NCBI GenBank assembly: GCA_047605865.1
Contig: JASGFC010000005.1
Location: 4,313-68,312 of the forward strand
Origin: JASGDC01 sp047605865
Lineage (GTDB): Bacteria > Actinomycetota > Actinomycetes > Actinomycetales > Micrococcaceae
DNA length: 64,000 bases
Direction: 5' to 3'
Positions 34,527-43,112 of the stretch are shown piece by piece. The number at the start of each line of letters is the position of its first letter. The stretch's first letter is position 1. A program made the translations under genes and the position numbers. The notes below the pieces were generated by a model that did not search any database, had not been told where the DNA came from, and saw only the letters and a list, made by a program, of their open reading frames with translations.

Positions 34527-34561
34527 TATACGGACTTAGCTTTATATACGGACTTAGCTTT
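34527..34561. repeat. Tandem duplication of an 18-bp unit in the gmk upstream region
   Basis: TATACGGACTTAGCTTTA at 34527-34544 is repeated immediately at 34545-34561 (last base differs). It starts 2 bases after the right direct repeat and ends about 35 bases before the gmk -10 box. Confidence 0.85.
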
Positions 34562-34595
34562 CGTAGCTAAATGCAACGAAGCTCATGAACCAGCT

Positions 34596-34601
34596 TATAC
34601 T
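34596..34601 (+). promoter_or_regulatory. -10 hexamer of a probable leaderless gmk promoter
   Basis: TATACT ends 6 bases before the gmk ATG, and the intervening tgaatc is not a ribosome-binding site. This indicates a leaderless message. Confidence 0.55.
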
Positions 34602-34607
34602 TGAATC

Positions 34608-35171
34608 ATGAAACAAATCCCTCTTACTGTTATTGCTGGCCCTACGGCAGTTGGAAAAGGCACAGTAACCCACAAATTGCTTCAAGAGTACCCTCAAGTT
34701 GAGCTCACTACGTCTGCTACAACAAGAGAACCTCGTCCCGGAGAAGTTAATGGCAAAGATTACTATTTTTTGAGCATGGATGAGTTTAATCAAAAGATAA
34801 AAAATCACGAATTTTTAGAATGGGCAGTTGTTCACAAAGAAAATAAGTATGGCACTTTAATCTCTGAAATTGAACGTATACGTCAGGACGGTGGCTATCC
34901 TATGCTTGAAATTGATCTTGCTGGAGCGCGTCAAATACGTGAAAAAGACCCTGATGCTATCACTATCTTTTTAAGTCCGCCTTCGTGGGAAGAATTAGTC
35001 AAAAGACTTCATGGACGAGGTACCGAATCTGAAGAAGAAATGCAACGAAGGCTTGAAACAGCTAGAAATGAATTGAAAGCTAAGGTAGAATTTGAACATG
35101 AAGTTGTCAACGATTCAGTTGAAAACGCAGTAAATCAAATTGCCCAACTCATGGGTTTACAAAAGAGTTAA
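34608..35171 (+). CDS. gmk: Guanylate kinase
   Basis: 187 residues. It phosphorylates GMP to GDP. P-loop AGPTAVGKGTVTHKLL (about 10-25), GMP-binding TTSATTREPRPGEVNGKDYY, EWAVVHKENKYGT and ETARNELKAKVEFEHEVVN (residues about 153-171) are all family features. First gene of the gmk-rpoZ-coaC-coaB group. In other actinobacteria the mihF gene and pyrF lie immediately upstream; here a repeat and the ATPase gene do. Confidence 0.96.
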   Translation: MKQIPLTVIAGPTAVGKGTVTHKLLQEYPQVELTTSATTREPRPGEVNGKDYYFLSMDEFNQKIKNHEFLEWAVVHKENKYGTLISEIERIRQDGGYPMLEIDLAGARQIREKDPDAITIFLSPPSWEELVKRLHGRGTESEEEMQRRLETARNELKAKVEFEHEVVNDSVENAVNQIAQLMGLQKS

Positions 35172-35183
35172 GAGAGATAATAA

Positions 35184-35612
35184 ATGTCTGCTATTGAAGA
35201 AAATGAAGGAGTTATTCACCCATCTATCGATGAACTTCTACAGGTGAGTGATAACAAATATGCGCTTGTTATTTATAGTGCAAAACGTGCGCGCCAAATC
35301 AATGCGTACTATTCGCAGTTAGCTGATGGCTTACTTGAACACGTTGGACCACTTGTAGACAATGAAATCAATGAAAAACCACTCTCTATCGCTCTTCGTG
35401 AAATTCAAGAAGGCAAGTTAGTAGCTGAAACAAAAGAAGGCGCTCGTACTGGTCTTGATGGTACAGAGATTCAGCAAGATGCAGCATTTGTTCCAGAAAG
35501 TGTTTTCAGTGATGAGCCTACTCACGATGATCCAGGTCCAGAAACTCCAGAACAAGAGTTAGCATCTGAGGAAGTTGATGCTGCAGAGCAGGCTGCATCT
35601 GAAGAAAACTAA
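35184..35612 (+). CDS. rpoZ: DNA-directed RNA polymerase omega subunit
   Basis: 142 residues. The conserved core is at about 10-80: HPSIDELLQVSDNKYALVI, YSAKRARQINAYYSQL and KPLSIALREIQEGKL, which fit the MreY of omega and its contact with the beta' subunit. The last 55 residues are acidic, ending in a Glu/Ala-rich tail; actinobacterial omegas are often extended in this way. Ribosome-binding site agagag. It lies 12 bases after gmk. Confidence 0.93.
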   Translation: MSAIEENEGVIHPSIDELLQVSDNKYALVIYSAKRARQINAYYSQLADGLLEHVGPLVDNEINEKPLSIALREIQEGKLVAETKEGARTGLDGTEIQQDAAFVPESVFSDEPTHDDPGPETPEQELASEEVDAAEQAASEEN

Positions 35613-35622
35613 GCTTTAAATC

Positions 35623-36147
35623 ATGAAAGTTGTCTTAGGGGTCTGTGCTGGAATAGCTGCCTATAAGGCAACTTTTTTAGTACGCTCTTTCAAAGAAGCT
35701 GGACACGACGTAACAGTAATTCCTACTGAAACTTCTTATCGTTTCGTAGCTAAAGCTACATGGGAAGCACTTAGTGGCAATAAAGTCACTTCAGATATTT
35801 TTGAAGACGTTGAGCAGGTTAAGCATGTTTCTATCGCTCAAGAAGCAGATTTAATAGTTGTAGCACCTGCAACAGCAAACTTCCTAGCTGAAACTCGAAT
35901 GGGACTAGCAAAGGATCTCTTAGGCAATACTATGTTGATGGCATCATGTCCTATCGTGCTAGCGCCAGCGATGCATACAGAAATGTGGAACAATGCTGCC
36001 ACACAAGAAAACATTCAAGTCTTAACAAAGCGCGGTATGCATATTTGTGGTCCAGCTACTGGACGGTTAACAGGTGCCGATAGCGGCATTGGCCGTATGG
36101 AAGAAGCTGAAACTATTTATAACTTTGCTCTGAAAGTTGTAGAGTGA
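35623..36147 (+). CDS. coaC: Phosphopantothenoylcysteine decarboxylase (stand-alone CoaC)
   Basis: 174 residues, flavoprotein of the HFCD family. It decarboxylates 4'-phosphopantothenoylcysteine in CoA synthesis. Motifs are LGVCAGIAAYKATFLVRSF, the catalytic His in KHVSIAQEADLIVVAPATAN, the PASANT-like PATANFLAETRMG, and the substrate loop PAMHTEMWNN. In most bacteria, including Actinobacteria, this is the N-terminal half of a fused CoaBC. Here it stops at the domain boundary and coaB begins in another frame with a 4-base overlap. Confidence 0.93.
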   Translation: MKVVLGVCAGIAAYKATFLVRSFKEAGHDVTVIPTETSYRFVAKATWEALSGNKVTSDIFEDVEQVKHVSIAQEADLIVVAPATANFLAETRMGLAKDLLGNTMLMASCPIVLAPAMHTEMWNNAATQENIQVLTKRGMHICGPATGRLTGADSGIGRMEEAETIYNFALKVVE

Positions 36148-36803
36148 ACATTGTTATCACAGCTGGTGGAACTCGTGAAGCCATTGACCCTGTTCGCTAT
36201 ATCCACAATAAATCCTCTGGCAAACAGGGAATAGCACTTGTTGAAGAAGCTGTTAAACAAGGGCATCAAGTAACACTTATTCACACTTTAGAATCAGAAA
36301 AAGTGCAACATCTTAAGGCACATCTTATTAGAGTGGATTCAGCAGAGCAAATGTATCATGAAGTCCATCTGGCCATGCAAACAGCAGATGCCCTCATTAT
36401 GTGTGCAGCAGTTGCAGATTACACTCCTGTAGAAGTTTCAACTACTAAAGTTAAAAAAACTGATGCTCCTGAAATAACGTTAACGTTAAAGAAAACTAAA
36501 GACATCCTGGCATCCTTTAAGGATTCAAATAAAATCATTGTTGGTTTTGCTGCTGAAACAGGAGATAGCAAACATACAGTCTTAGAATATGGACTAAAAA
36601 AACTAAAGAAAAAAGCTTGCGATATGCTTGTAGTCAATGAAGTCGCAGAAAATAAAGCCTTCGGCCAAGACACTAATACCATAGATCTAATTTTCAAAGA
36701 TGAACGACAAGCAATCCACACAAGTGGCTCTAAGAATGCTGTTGCTGCTGTGATTATTCAACAACTATCGCAACTTAAGAAGCAAGTAAACACCAGAAGC
36801 TAA
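36144..36803 (+). CDS. coaB: Phosphopantothenate--cysteine ligase (stand-alone CoaB)
   Basis: 219 residues from a GTG overlapping the coaC stop (GTGA). It joins cysteine to 4'-phosphopantothenate with CTP in bacteria. ITAGGTREAIDPVRYIHNKS and SSGKQGIALVEEA open the Rossmann fold, MCAAVADYTPVE is the dimer and substrate region, VKKTDAPEITLTLKKTKDI holds the conserved Lys, and VVNEV is typical. The coupled start suggests the two proteins still assemble together. Separate CoaB and CoaC are known from streptococci and enterococci. Confidence 0.93.
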   Translation: MNIVITAGGTREAIDPVRYIHNKSSGKQGIALVEEAVKQGHQVTLIHTLESEKVQHLKAHLIRVDSAEQMYHEVHLAMQTADALIMCAAVADYTPVEVSTTKVKKTDAPEITLTLKKTKDILASFKDSNKIIVGFAAETGDSKHTVLEYGLKKLKKKACDMLVVNEVAENKAFGQDTNTIDLIFKDERQAIHTSGSKNAVAAVIIQQLSQLKKQVNTRS

Positions 36804-36845
36804 AAGTTTAAAAAGCTCTACTTAGCAAAGTGTCCCTCAAATCTG

Positions 36846-36851
36846 TAAACT
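36846..36851 (+). promoter_or_regulatory. -10 hexamer of a probable leaderless metK promoter
   Basis: TAAACT ends 7 bases before the metK ATG without a ribosome-binding site between them; TAGCAA 17 bases upstream may act as -35. Confidence 0.45.
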
Positions 36852-36858
36852 TGATAGC

Positions 36859-38052
36859 ATGAGTAAATCCCTAAAACTTTTTACCTCAGAATCAGTAACT
36901 GAAGGCCATCCAGATAAAATCTGTGATCAAATTTCTGATGCCATACTTGATGCGGTTCTTGCACAAGATCCTAACGCGCGTGTAGCTGTTGAAACTGTTG
37001 CAACTACCGGACTTGTCCACGTCATTGGCGAAATGACTACTAAAGGCTATGTCGAAATACCTGAAATAGTGCGTAAAACCATTAAAGATATTGGGTATAA
37101 CAGTACCAAGATGGGCTTTAATGGTAACTCTTGTGGTGTTTCAGTCTCTATTGGACAACAATCACCTGAAATCGCTGATGGCGTTTTTGAATCTTTAGAA
37201 GAACGAGAAGGTCAAGCAACAGATCAATACGATAAACAAGGTGCTGGAGATCAAGGCATCATGTTTGGCTATGCTAGTAATGAAACATCTAGCCTCATGC
37301 CATTACCTATCTGGATGGCACATCGTTTATCTGAATCATTAAGCAAAGCTAGAACTTCTCAAAGAGTTCCTTTTTTAAGACCTGATGGGAAAACTCAAGT
37401 TACTATTACCTACGATGGCAACAAGCCAGTTGCTGTTGACACCATTGTAATCTCAACTCAACATGATCCAGACGTTACACAAGAAGACATTGAAAAAGCT
37501 CTTAAAAAAGAAGTAATTAACCCTGTTCTTGATATGGATGATTTCAAAGATTTAGATACTGAACACATCACTTACATTCTTAATCCATCCGGTAAATTTA
37601 TCACAGGAGGGCCACAGAGCGATGCTGGGCTTACCGGGCGCAAAATTATAGTAGACACCTACGGTGGTATGGCTCGCCATGGTGGGGGAGCATTTAGTGG
37701 GAAAGATCCTTCAAAAGTAGATCGTTCTGCTGCCTACGCTTTACGTTGGGTGGCTAAAAATATTGTTGCTGCAAAAATGGCAGATAGAGTTGAAGTTCAA
37801 GCAGCATACGCTATTGGTCAAGCTCACCCAGTAGGTCTCTACGTTGAAACATTTGGAACAGAGCATATCCCAACTGAACGTATCCAAGAAGCTATTGAAC
37901 AAGTCTTTGATTTACGTCCTAAAGCAATTATTGATGCACTTAACCTCACAAAACCTCAATACCAAGATACAGCTGCACATGGCCATTTTGGTCGTGATGG
38001 TTTTGCGTGGGAAGAAACCAACAAGGTCAATGAATTGAAGAAATACCTGTAA
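36859..38052 (+). CDS. metK: S-adenosylmethionine synthetase
   Basis: 397 residues. It makes SAM from methionine and ATP. The N-terminus LFTSESVTEGHPDKICDQIS, GAGDQGIMFGYA, the loop HDPDVTQ, GGPQSDAGLTGRKIIVDTYG, GGGAFSGKDPSKVDRSAAY and the ending GHFGRD.FAWE-type segment are all family hallmarks. Order rpoZ-coaBC-metK-priA is conserved in Actinobacteria. priA starts 2 bases after the stop. Confidence 0.97.
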   Translation: MSKSLKLFTSESVTEGHPDKICDQISDAILDAVLAQDPNARVAVETVATTGLVHVIGEMTTKGYVEIPEIVRKTIKDIGYNSTKMGFNGNSCGVSVSIGQQSPEIADGVFESLEEREGQATDQYDKQGAGDQGIMFGYASNETSSLMPLPIWMAHRLSESLSKARTSQRVPFLRPDGKTQVTITYDGNKPVAVDTIVISTQHDPDVTQEDIEKALKKEVINPVLDMDDFKDLDTEHITYILNPSGKFITGGPQSDAGLTGRKIIVDTYGGMARHGGGAFSGKDPSKVDRSAAYALRWVAKNIVAAKMADRVEVQAAYAIGQAHPVGLYVETFGTEHIPTERIQEAIEQVFDLRPKAIIDALNLTKPQYQDTAAHGHFGRDGFAWEETNKVNELKKYL

Positions 38053-38054
38053 TC

Positions 38055-40085
38055 ATGGAAGAACAAGAATTATTTTCAGTTCCAGAGAAGACAACGAGAA
38101 CGCCACAAGAAATTAAACTCGCTGAACACCTTCCTGTAGCTCGAATAATTCTAAACGTTACAACAATTCAACTTGATAGACTCTTTGATTTTGCTGTCCC
38201 TGAAGACCTTAGCGTTACAGCGCAAATCGGTGTGAGAGTCAGGGTAAGCTTCAGAGGTAAATTAACGGATGGCATCATTATTGAACGCACTGCCAGCAGC
38301 GAGTTCAATCACCTTAAGCCCATAAAGCGCGTGTATTCTGAATTACCAGTTCTCACACAAAAAACGTGGGAACTGTGTCAAAATGTTGCCGCTCGTTATT
38401 GTTGCACTCACCGTGATGTACTTCGTCATATGATTCCACCAAGAAAAGCTCAAGAAGAAAAGGCTGCTTTAGAGCAACAAAGTATTCCTCAAACTTTGGA
38501 AGTTAACCAAGGCACATTGGGATTAGCTCATCTAGCCATTCTTCCGGAACTTGAGCAACATTTAACACATTTAGATCAGCCGTTGAAAGCACAACTAAAT
38601 GTGGCACGCAACATTGGGGAACAATCATGGCCTGCCATTCTTGCAACAAATATTGCTTGTTATGCGGGCAAAAGTAAAGGTAGTATCACTGTTGTTCCTG
38701 ATTACACTGATGTGCAGAATCTGCATCGTGAATTGCTTCGTTTTATTCCAGAGAACCAGATTGCAATCTTGGCATCTGAGCAAGAATCAGCTCAGCGGTA
38801 TCAAAACTTCTGCGAGATAGCTTTAGCGCAGAAGAAAATCGTGATTGGAACACGTTCAGCTATCTATGCACCGGTTAAGCATCTTGGTCTTATCCAAGTT
38901 TGGAATGAGATTGATGAAAACCATCAAGAGCTCTCTTATCCACACGCACATACACGTGATATTGCAATCATGAGAAGCCAACAAGAAAATACTTCTCTTA
39001 TTTTTTCTTCTTTTTCTCATAGTTGTGAGATACAACGCCTTGTTGAACTGAATTTTTTAAAAGATATTTCTTACGAAAGAAAAATACTACGTGAATTAAC
39101 GCCGCTCATTAGGTCGATGGCTGATGATTCAGTCCTTAATTTCGACCCTGATGCACACAAGAAACGTTTACCAGATTTAGTCTTCAAAACTATCAAAGAT
39201 TCACTCCATCATGGGCCGGTACTGGTGCAAGTACCGCACGCAGGATTCTTCCCTTCTTTGTCTTGTCAACAATGTAGACATATTGCGATGTGCACCCAAT
39301 GCCATGGAACTATTAAATCAGTAAAAGAAACACTTATCTGCACTTTTTGTTCACACATCCAGAGCCCTTGGAGGTGCAGTGAATGTGGGGGAATGCAACT
39401 TCGTTCTCGGCGTATTGGTTCAGAAAGAACTGCGCAAGAATTGGGTCGGTCTTTTCCTGGGGTCTCAATCCTTTCTTCCTCAGGCGAAAATATTATCAGA
39501 GAGATTTCACAAGATTCTGCTTTGGTGGTGGCAACTCCAGGCGCTGAACCGATTGCTCACGATGGTTACGCTGCTGCTATTTTACTTGATGCTGATGCGC
39601 AGCTGTATCGTCCTTTCCTCAACGCTGCTGAACAAGCTCTAGCACGATGGTGCTATGTAGCAGCTTTGGTTAAAGTACGAAGTGAAAATGGAAAAGTATT
39701 ACTTGTTAGCCAGAATCAAGAGGTTTCACAAGCTTTCATTCGTTGGGTTCCTGCAGAGTATGTTCATCGTGATCTTATGGATCGCTATCAACTCCTGCTA
39801 CCTCCTGCTGTTCGCATAATTGTACTCGAAGGTCATAAAGCTGAAGTTCAGTATTATTTAGAAAATGTAAAAGATTTGGATTTAGAAACTAGTGGGCCTT
39901 ATCCTGTTGATTCTCGGCTGCAGCATGATGCGCTTCTTGCTACAGACCAGTATCGTGCTGTGCTTAAATGTAGCTACAAACAAGGCCCAGATGTCACAAA
40001 AAGGTTAAAAGAAATAAAGATTAAAGCGTCCCTTGATAAAAGACCTTTTGTGCTCATCACCGTTGATGCTAGTTATTTGATTTAG
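38055..40085 (+). CDS. priA: Probable primosomal protein N' (PriA-like, helicase motifs degenerate)
   Basis: 676 residues. The N-terminal DNA-binding domain is at about 20-130 (ARIILNVTTIQLDRLFDFAV, GVRVRVSFRGK). The ATPase lobe lacks a Walker A lysine (YAGKSKGSITVV at its place) and a DEAH box (the equivalent is WNEIDENHQEL), so it should not unwind DNA by ATP hydrolysis. The zinc-binding pairs are kept: SCQQCRHIAMCTQC, ICTFCSHIQSPWRCSECGG. This is the known actinobacterial form. It probably helps load the replicative helicase at stalled forks. The 3' end overlaps the convergent glycosyltransferase gene by 17 bases. Confidence 0.9.
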   Translation: MEEQELFSVPEKTTRTPQEIKLAEHLPVARIILNVTTIQLDRLFDFAVPEDLSVTAQIGVRVRVSFRGKLTDGIIIERTASSEFNHLKPIKRVYSELPVLTQKTWELCQNVAARYCCTHRDVLRHMIPPRKAQEEKAALEQQSIPQTLEVNQGTLGLAHLAILPELEQHLTHLDQPLKAQLNVARNIGEQSWPAILATNIACYAGKSKGSITVVPDYTDVQNLHRELLRFIPENQIAILASEQESAQRYQNFCEIALAQKKIVIGTRSAIYAPVKHLGLIQVWNEIDENHQELSYPHAHTRDIAIMRSQQENTSLIFSSFSHSCEIQRLVELNFLKDISYERKILRELTPLIRSMADDSVLNFDPDAHKKRLPDLVFKTIKDSLHHGPVLVQVPHAGFFPSLSCQQCRHIAMCTQCHGTIKSVKETLICTFCSHIQSPWRCSECGGMQLRSRRIGSERTAQELGRSFPGVSILSSSGENIIREISQDSALVVATPGAEPIAHDGYAAAILLDADAQLYRPFLNAAEQALARWCYVAALVKVRSENGKVLLVSQNQEVSQAFIRWVPAEYVHRDLMDRYQLLLPPAVRIIVLEGHKAEVQYYLENVKDLDLETSGPYPVDSRLQHDALLATDQYRAVLKCSYKQGPDVTKRLKEIKIKASLDKRPFVLITVDASYLI

Positions 40086-41268
40086 CTGTTAAAACTTGTT
40101 TGTATAAGCGCAGCATCTTCTGTGTTTGTTGACTTTGAAGATATTTTTTCTGTGTTGCTTTTGGTGGATGTATTCCACTCTTTACATCACGGTACGCTTG
40201 CTGTATTGCTCGTGTTAAAGCTGAAATACTTTCATTGTCAGCAACCCAATCAGCATCACCACCTAATTGGGTGAATTGTGTTTTGTTCCTAAAAATAATA
40301 GGTGTTCCTAAAGCTGAAGCTTCAATAAGCGACATTGCTTGGGTTTCGTAGTTTCTTGAACTTTGAATAATAACATCTGATGTTGCAATGATGTTCAAAG
40401 CTTTTTTCAGTGATGTTCTTGGGTGAAGAGTAATGAAATCTTGTAAATTTTGATGTTCAATATATTTTTGGATTTGAAATTTGTACAAACCTTCACCATA
40501 GATGTCCAATGTGATAGGGACTTTAGCCTGCTCACAGGCTAAAATAAGTTCTTGGATTTGTTGTTCTTTATTAAACCGCCCAAGCCACACCATCTTCATG
40601 ATGGAGCTGTGTGACTTTGGTTTTTCTTGTTTCATCGCTAAAGTTTTGTGATAAAGATTATCATCTATACCATTGTGCACAACTTCCAAAGCTTCACAGA
40701 CTTTATGCTCCTTCAATTCTTGAGCATATATATCTGATGTTGCAATAACAAGGCGTGCGTAATCTGCATAGTTTTTAAGATAAGTCCAAGTATTTGGTTC
40801 TTGTACAGCTGGAATATTGTCTATTGCTCTTTTTTGAAAACCGGCTAAAATTTTCAACATTTGTTTTGCTTGGGGAACATTACTGCTCAATAAAACTTCA
40901 AGGTTATTGTGAAAAGTTTGCACAATAGGATAATCATTTTCGAGTGCAAATCTATAAGCAATCGCTGCTTGCCACATGGCAGCTTGAACATGCACGATAT
41001 CAATAGGGGGCAAACTTTGATATTTTCGCTCGATACGGCGAATAGCAAGTCTGCTTGGCACACTTATAGCATAATCTTTATTGAAAGAAAGTGGAACTGA
41101 GGTAATTTCAATAATGTGCGGATCACTTTTACCACCAGCATTGGATTTAGGGCAACAAATAGTGACAAGGTGACCAAGCCTCTCAAGCTCAGCCTTTTGT
41201 AACAAGACCGAAGTTTGAATCCCACCTAGTGTGGCAGGATGATGGTCAGTAAAAATCGCAATATGCAT
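40069..41268 (-). CDS. Glycosyltransferase family 4 protein
   Basis: 399 residues, GT-B fold. The N-terminal domain begins IAIFTDHHPATLGGIQTSV with the acceptor-side Gly-Gly loop, and has IDIVHVQAAMWQAAIAYRFA. The C-terminal nucleotide-sugar domain has MVWLGRFNKEQQIQELILAC and the E-x7-E-like region SLIEASALGTPIIF near 315. Such enzymes in Actinobacteria often act on cell-envelope glycolipids (mannosyl or glucosyl transferases), but donor and acceptor are not determinable. It starts 1 base after the alpha/beta hydrolase stop, so the two form an operon. Confidence 0.88.
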   Translation of the reverse strand: MHIAIFTDHHPATLGGIQTSVLLQKAELERLGHLVTICCPKSNAGGKSDPHIIEITSVPLSFNKDYAISVPSRLAIRRIERKYQSLPPIDIVHVQAAMWQAAIAYRFALENDYPIVQTFHNNLEVLLSSNVPQAKQMLKILAGFQKRAIDNIPAVQEPNTWTYLKNYADYARLVIATSDIYAQELKEHKVCEALEVVHNGIDDNLYHKTLAMKQEKPKSHSSIMKMVWLGRFNKEQQIQELILACEQAKVPITLDIYGEGLYKFQIQKYIEHQNLQDFITLHPRTSLKKALNIIATSDVIIQSSRNYETQAMSLIEASALGTPIIFRNKTQFTQLGGDADWVADNESISALTRAIQQAYRDVKSGIHPPKATQKKYLQSQQTQKMLRLYKQVLTAKSNN

Positions 41269-41269
41269 A

Positions 41270-42151
41270 CTATCCTACAAAATCTGCGATTGCTTCAGCT
41301 GCCTCTTCCGGTTTTTCATAATGTATCAAATGACCAACATCTGTTAGGACTTTCAGTTGTGAATCTTTAATAGCGTAATGAAGTCTGATTTCACTAGAAA
41401 GTGGTGCAATTTCATCTTTTTCTCCCACGATGAGTAATGTTGGATTCGTGATTTTATGTGCAATATCCATAATGTTCTCGCTGATAGAAGATTTAAAAGC
41501 TTCTATCAAACCTTCTTTATCTGTATAGGAAGAAAAATGTTCATCATGTTCGTGATGAATTTCTTTACGCAATTCTTTATCTTTAGTCTTTGCCATTTTC
41601 ATGGACAATGCTCGTACCACAAGCGGGTTAGACATTACCATTGAACTCACCATGTCAGGTGCCTTATTAGATAATTGGAATATGCCAACTGAACCTTTGG
41701 CAAGTAGGCCATTGAGACCTTTATCATTGGTTACGGCAATAGGGTTAACTAAAATCAATTTGTTAAGTTTTTCAGGATATTGAGCGGCGAAATGAGAAAC
41801 AATAACTGAACCAAAAGAGTGCCCCAAAAGATCTGGAGCCTCATCCAATTTCAGATGTTCAATGAGTGCATCAAGATAATGCACATAGCCTGCAGAGTTT
41901 TGTTCTTCAGGTAATCTCTCTGAGAGGCCAAAGCCTGGGAGGTCTGGCACGATAATGCGGTACTGTGGCAGCTCTGTCACAATCTTTAAGAGCCCAAAAT
42001 GATTTCCCCTAAAGCCATGAATGAAAATAATAGTGTGTGTACTCTCAGAGGTAGAGCGATAATCCCAATAAGCAGTTTTAGTTTTTCGATAAACAAACTT
42101 ACGTTGATACTCTTCACGCTCTGGGGATTCATAAATGGTAACGTTAGTCAT
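41270..42151 (-). CDS. Alpha/beta-fold hydrolase
   Basis: 293 residues. Oxyanion-region FIHGFRGNHFGLL, the nucleophile elbow LLGHSFGSVIVSH with Ser at about 116, the Asp in LLIVGEKDEIAPLS and the His in LTDVGHLIHYEKPEEA make a complete catalytic triad. A cap region of about 90 residues is inserted between them. No signal peptide, so it is cytoplasmic. It is immediately upstream of a GT4 glycosyltransferase, which hints at a role in envelope lipid or glycolipid metabolism. This is inference. Confidence 0.88.
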   Translation of the reverse strand: MTNVTIYESPEREEYQRKFVYRKTKTAYWDYRSTSESTHTIIFIHGFRGNHFGLLKIVTELPQYRIIVPDLPGFGLSERLPEEQNSAGYVHYLDALIEHLKLDEAPDLLGHSFGSVIVSHFAAQYPEKLNKLILVNPIAVTNDKGLNGLLAKGSVGIFQLSNKAPDMVSSMVMSNPLVVRALSMKMAKTKDKELRKEIHHEHDEHFSSYTDKEGLIEAFKSSISENIMDIAHKITNPTLLIVGEKDEIAPLSSEIRLHYAIKDSQLKVLTDVGHLIHYEKPEEAAEAIADFVG

Positions 42152-42356
42152 GATTTTTACCCTGCTGATTAGTTATTAGCCTCACGTATATAATGTATCT
42201 ATGCTCTCTACAATAACAAGATAAAGTAGCAATTTTGTGATTTGAGCTTGACACTCCAAATTTGTTTTAAAAGCCATTTTTAAGGGGTTTAGCGATAAAA
42301 TTGAATTAACTGCAGATTTTGCAGCAGATATATTCACATACAAGGAGTATAAATTT

Positions 42357-43073
42357 ATGGATATCTTTTTCAGTGAACTTGCTGGAACTTTTATGTTGAC
42401 ACTGCTAGGTTGTGGTGTTGTAGCAAACGTAGCATTAGCAAAAACTAAAGGCTTCAACGGTGGAACCCTAATGGTTAACTTTGGTTGGGGTGTAGCCGTA
42501 TTTATCGGTGTTTACATTGCCTTCAAATCTGGTGGACACCTTAACCCTGCTGTTACTTTAGGTAAACTCGTTTCAGGTGCAAAGGAATTTGCTCCAGGCG
42601 TACCAGTTACAGCTGGTAATTTCTTCATCTACATTGCTGGTGAAATGATTGGTGCCTTCCTTGGTGCTGTTGCTTGTTGGGTTGCATACCGCGATCACTT
42701 TGATGCTGAAGAAGATCCAGCAGCTAAACTCGGTGTATTCGCTACTGGTCCTGCAATTCGTAACTACACATGGAACTTCATTACTGAGGTTATTGCAACT
42801 TTCGTACTTGTTATTTGGGTACTACTTAGCGATAAGACTCCTAGCCAGCTAGGTCCTTTGGCTGTAGCTTTTGTAGTAGTTGGTATTGGTGCATCTTTGG
42901 GTGGTCCAACAGGATACGCTATCAACCCTGCACGTGACCTTGGTCCTCGTATTGCACACGCAGTACTACCTATTAAAGGTAAAGGCGGATCAGACTGGGA
43001 GTACTCTTGGGTTCCTATAGCAGGTCCACTTGTTGGTGCAATACTAGCTGGTCTTGTTTACCACTTAGTCTAA
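42357..43073 (+). CDS. glpF: Glycerol uptake facilitator (aquaporin family)
   Basis: 238 residues, six helices plus two half-helices. The two NPA boxes are GGHLNPAVTLGKL and YAINPARDLGPR; the Asp following the second box (NPARD) is the sign of glyceroporins that pass glycerol. The N-terminus MDIFFSELAGTFMLTLLG is typical. glpK follows after 39 bases and should trap the glycerol by phosphorylation. An excellent ribosome-binding site (aaggagt) precedes it, and a TTGACA at 42248-42253 may be part of its promoter. Confidence 0.95.
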   Translation: MDIFFSELAGTFMLTLLGCGVVANVALAKTKGFNGGTLMVNFGWGVAVFIGVYIAFKSGGHLNPAVTLGKLVSGAKEFAPGVPVTAGNFFIYIAGEMIGAFLGAVACWVAYRDHFDAEEDPAAKLGVFATGPAIRNYTWNFITEVIATFVLVIWVLLSDKTPSQLGPLAVAFVVVGIGASLGGPTGYAINPARDLGPRIAHAVLPIKGKGGSDWEYSWVPIAGPLVGAILAGLVYHLV

Positions 43074-43112
43074 AAATTAAATAGCTAAATCAAAAATCTA
43101 TGAGGAGATAAG

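Noticed and set aside
38055..40085. Decayed or frameshifted priA
   Set aside because: Missing Walker A and DEAH motifs are normal in the actinobacterial PriA-like family, and the frame and zinc cysteines are intact.
42182..42457. Minus-strand open frame upstream of glpF
   Set aside because: It overlaps the start of glpF on the other strand, lacks a ribosome-binding site and looks like a shadow of the membrane-protein coding bias.
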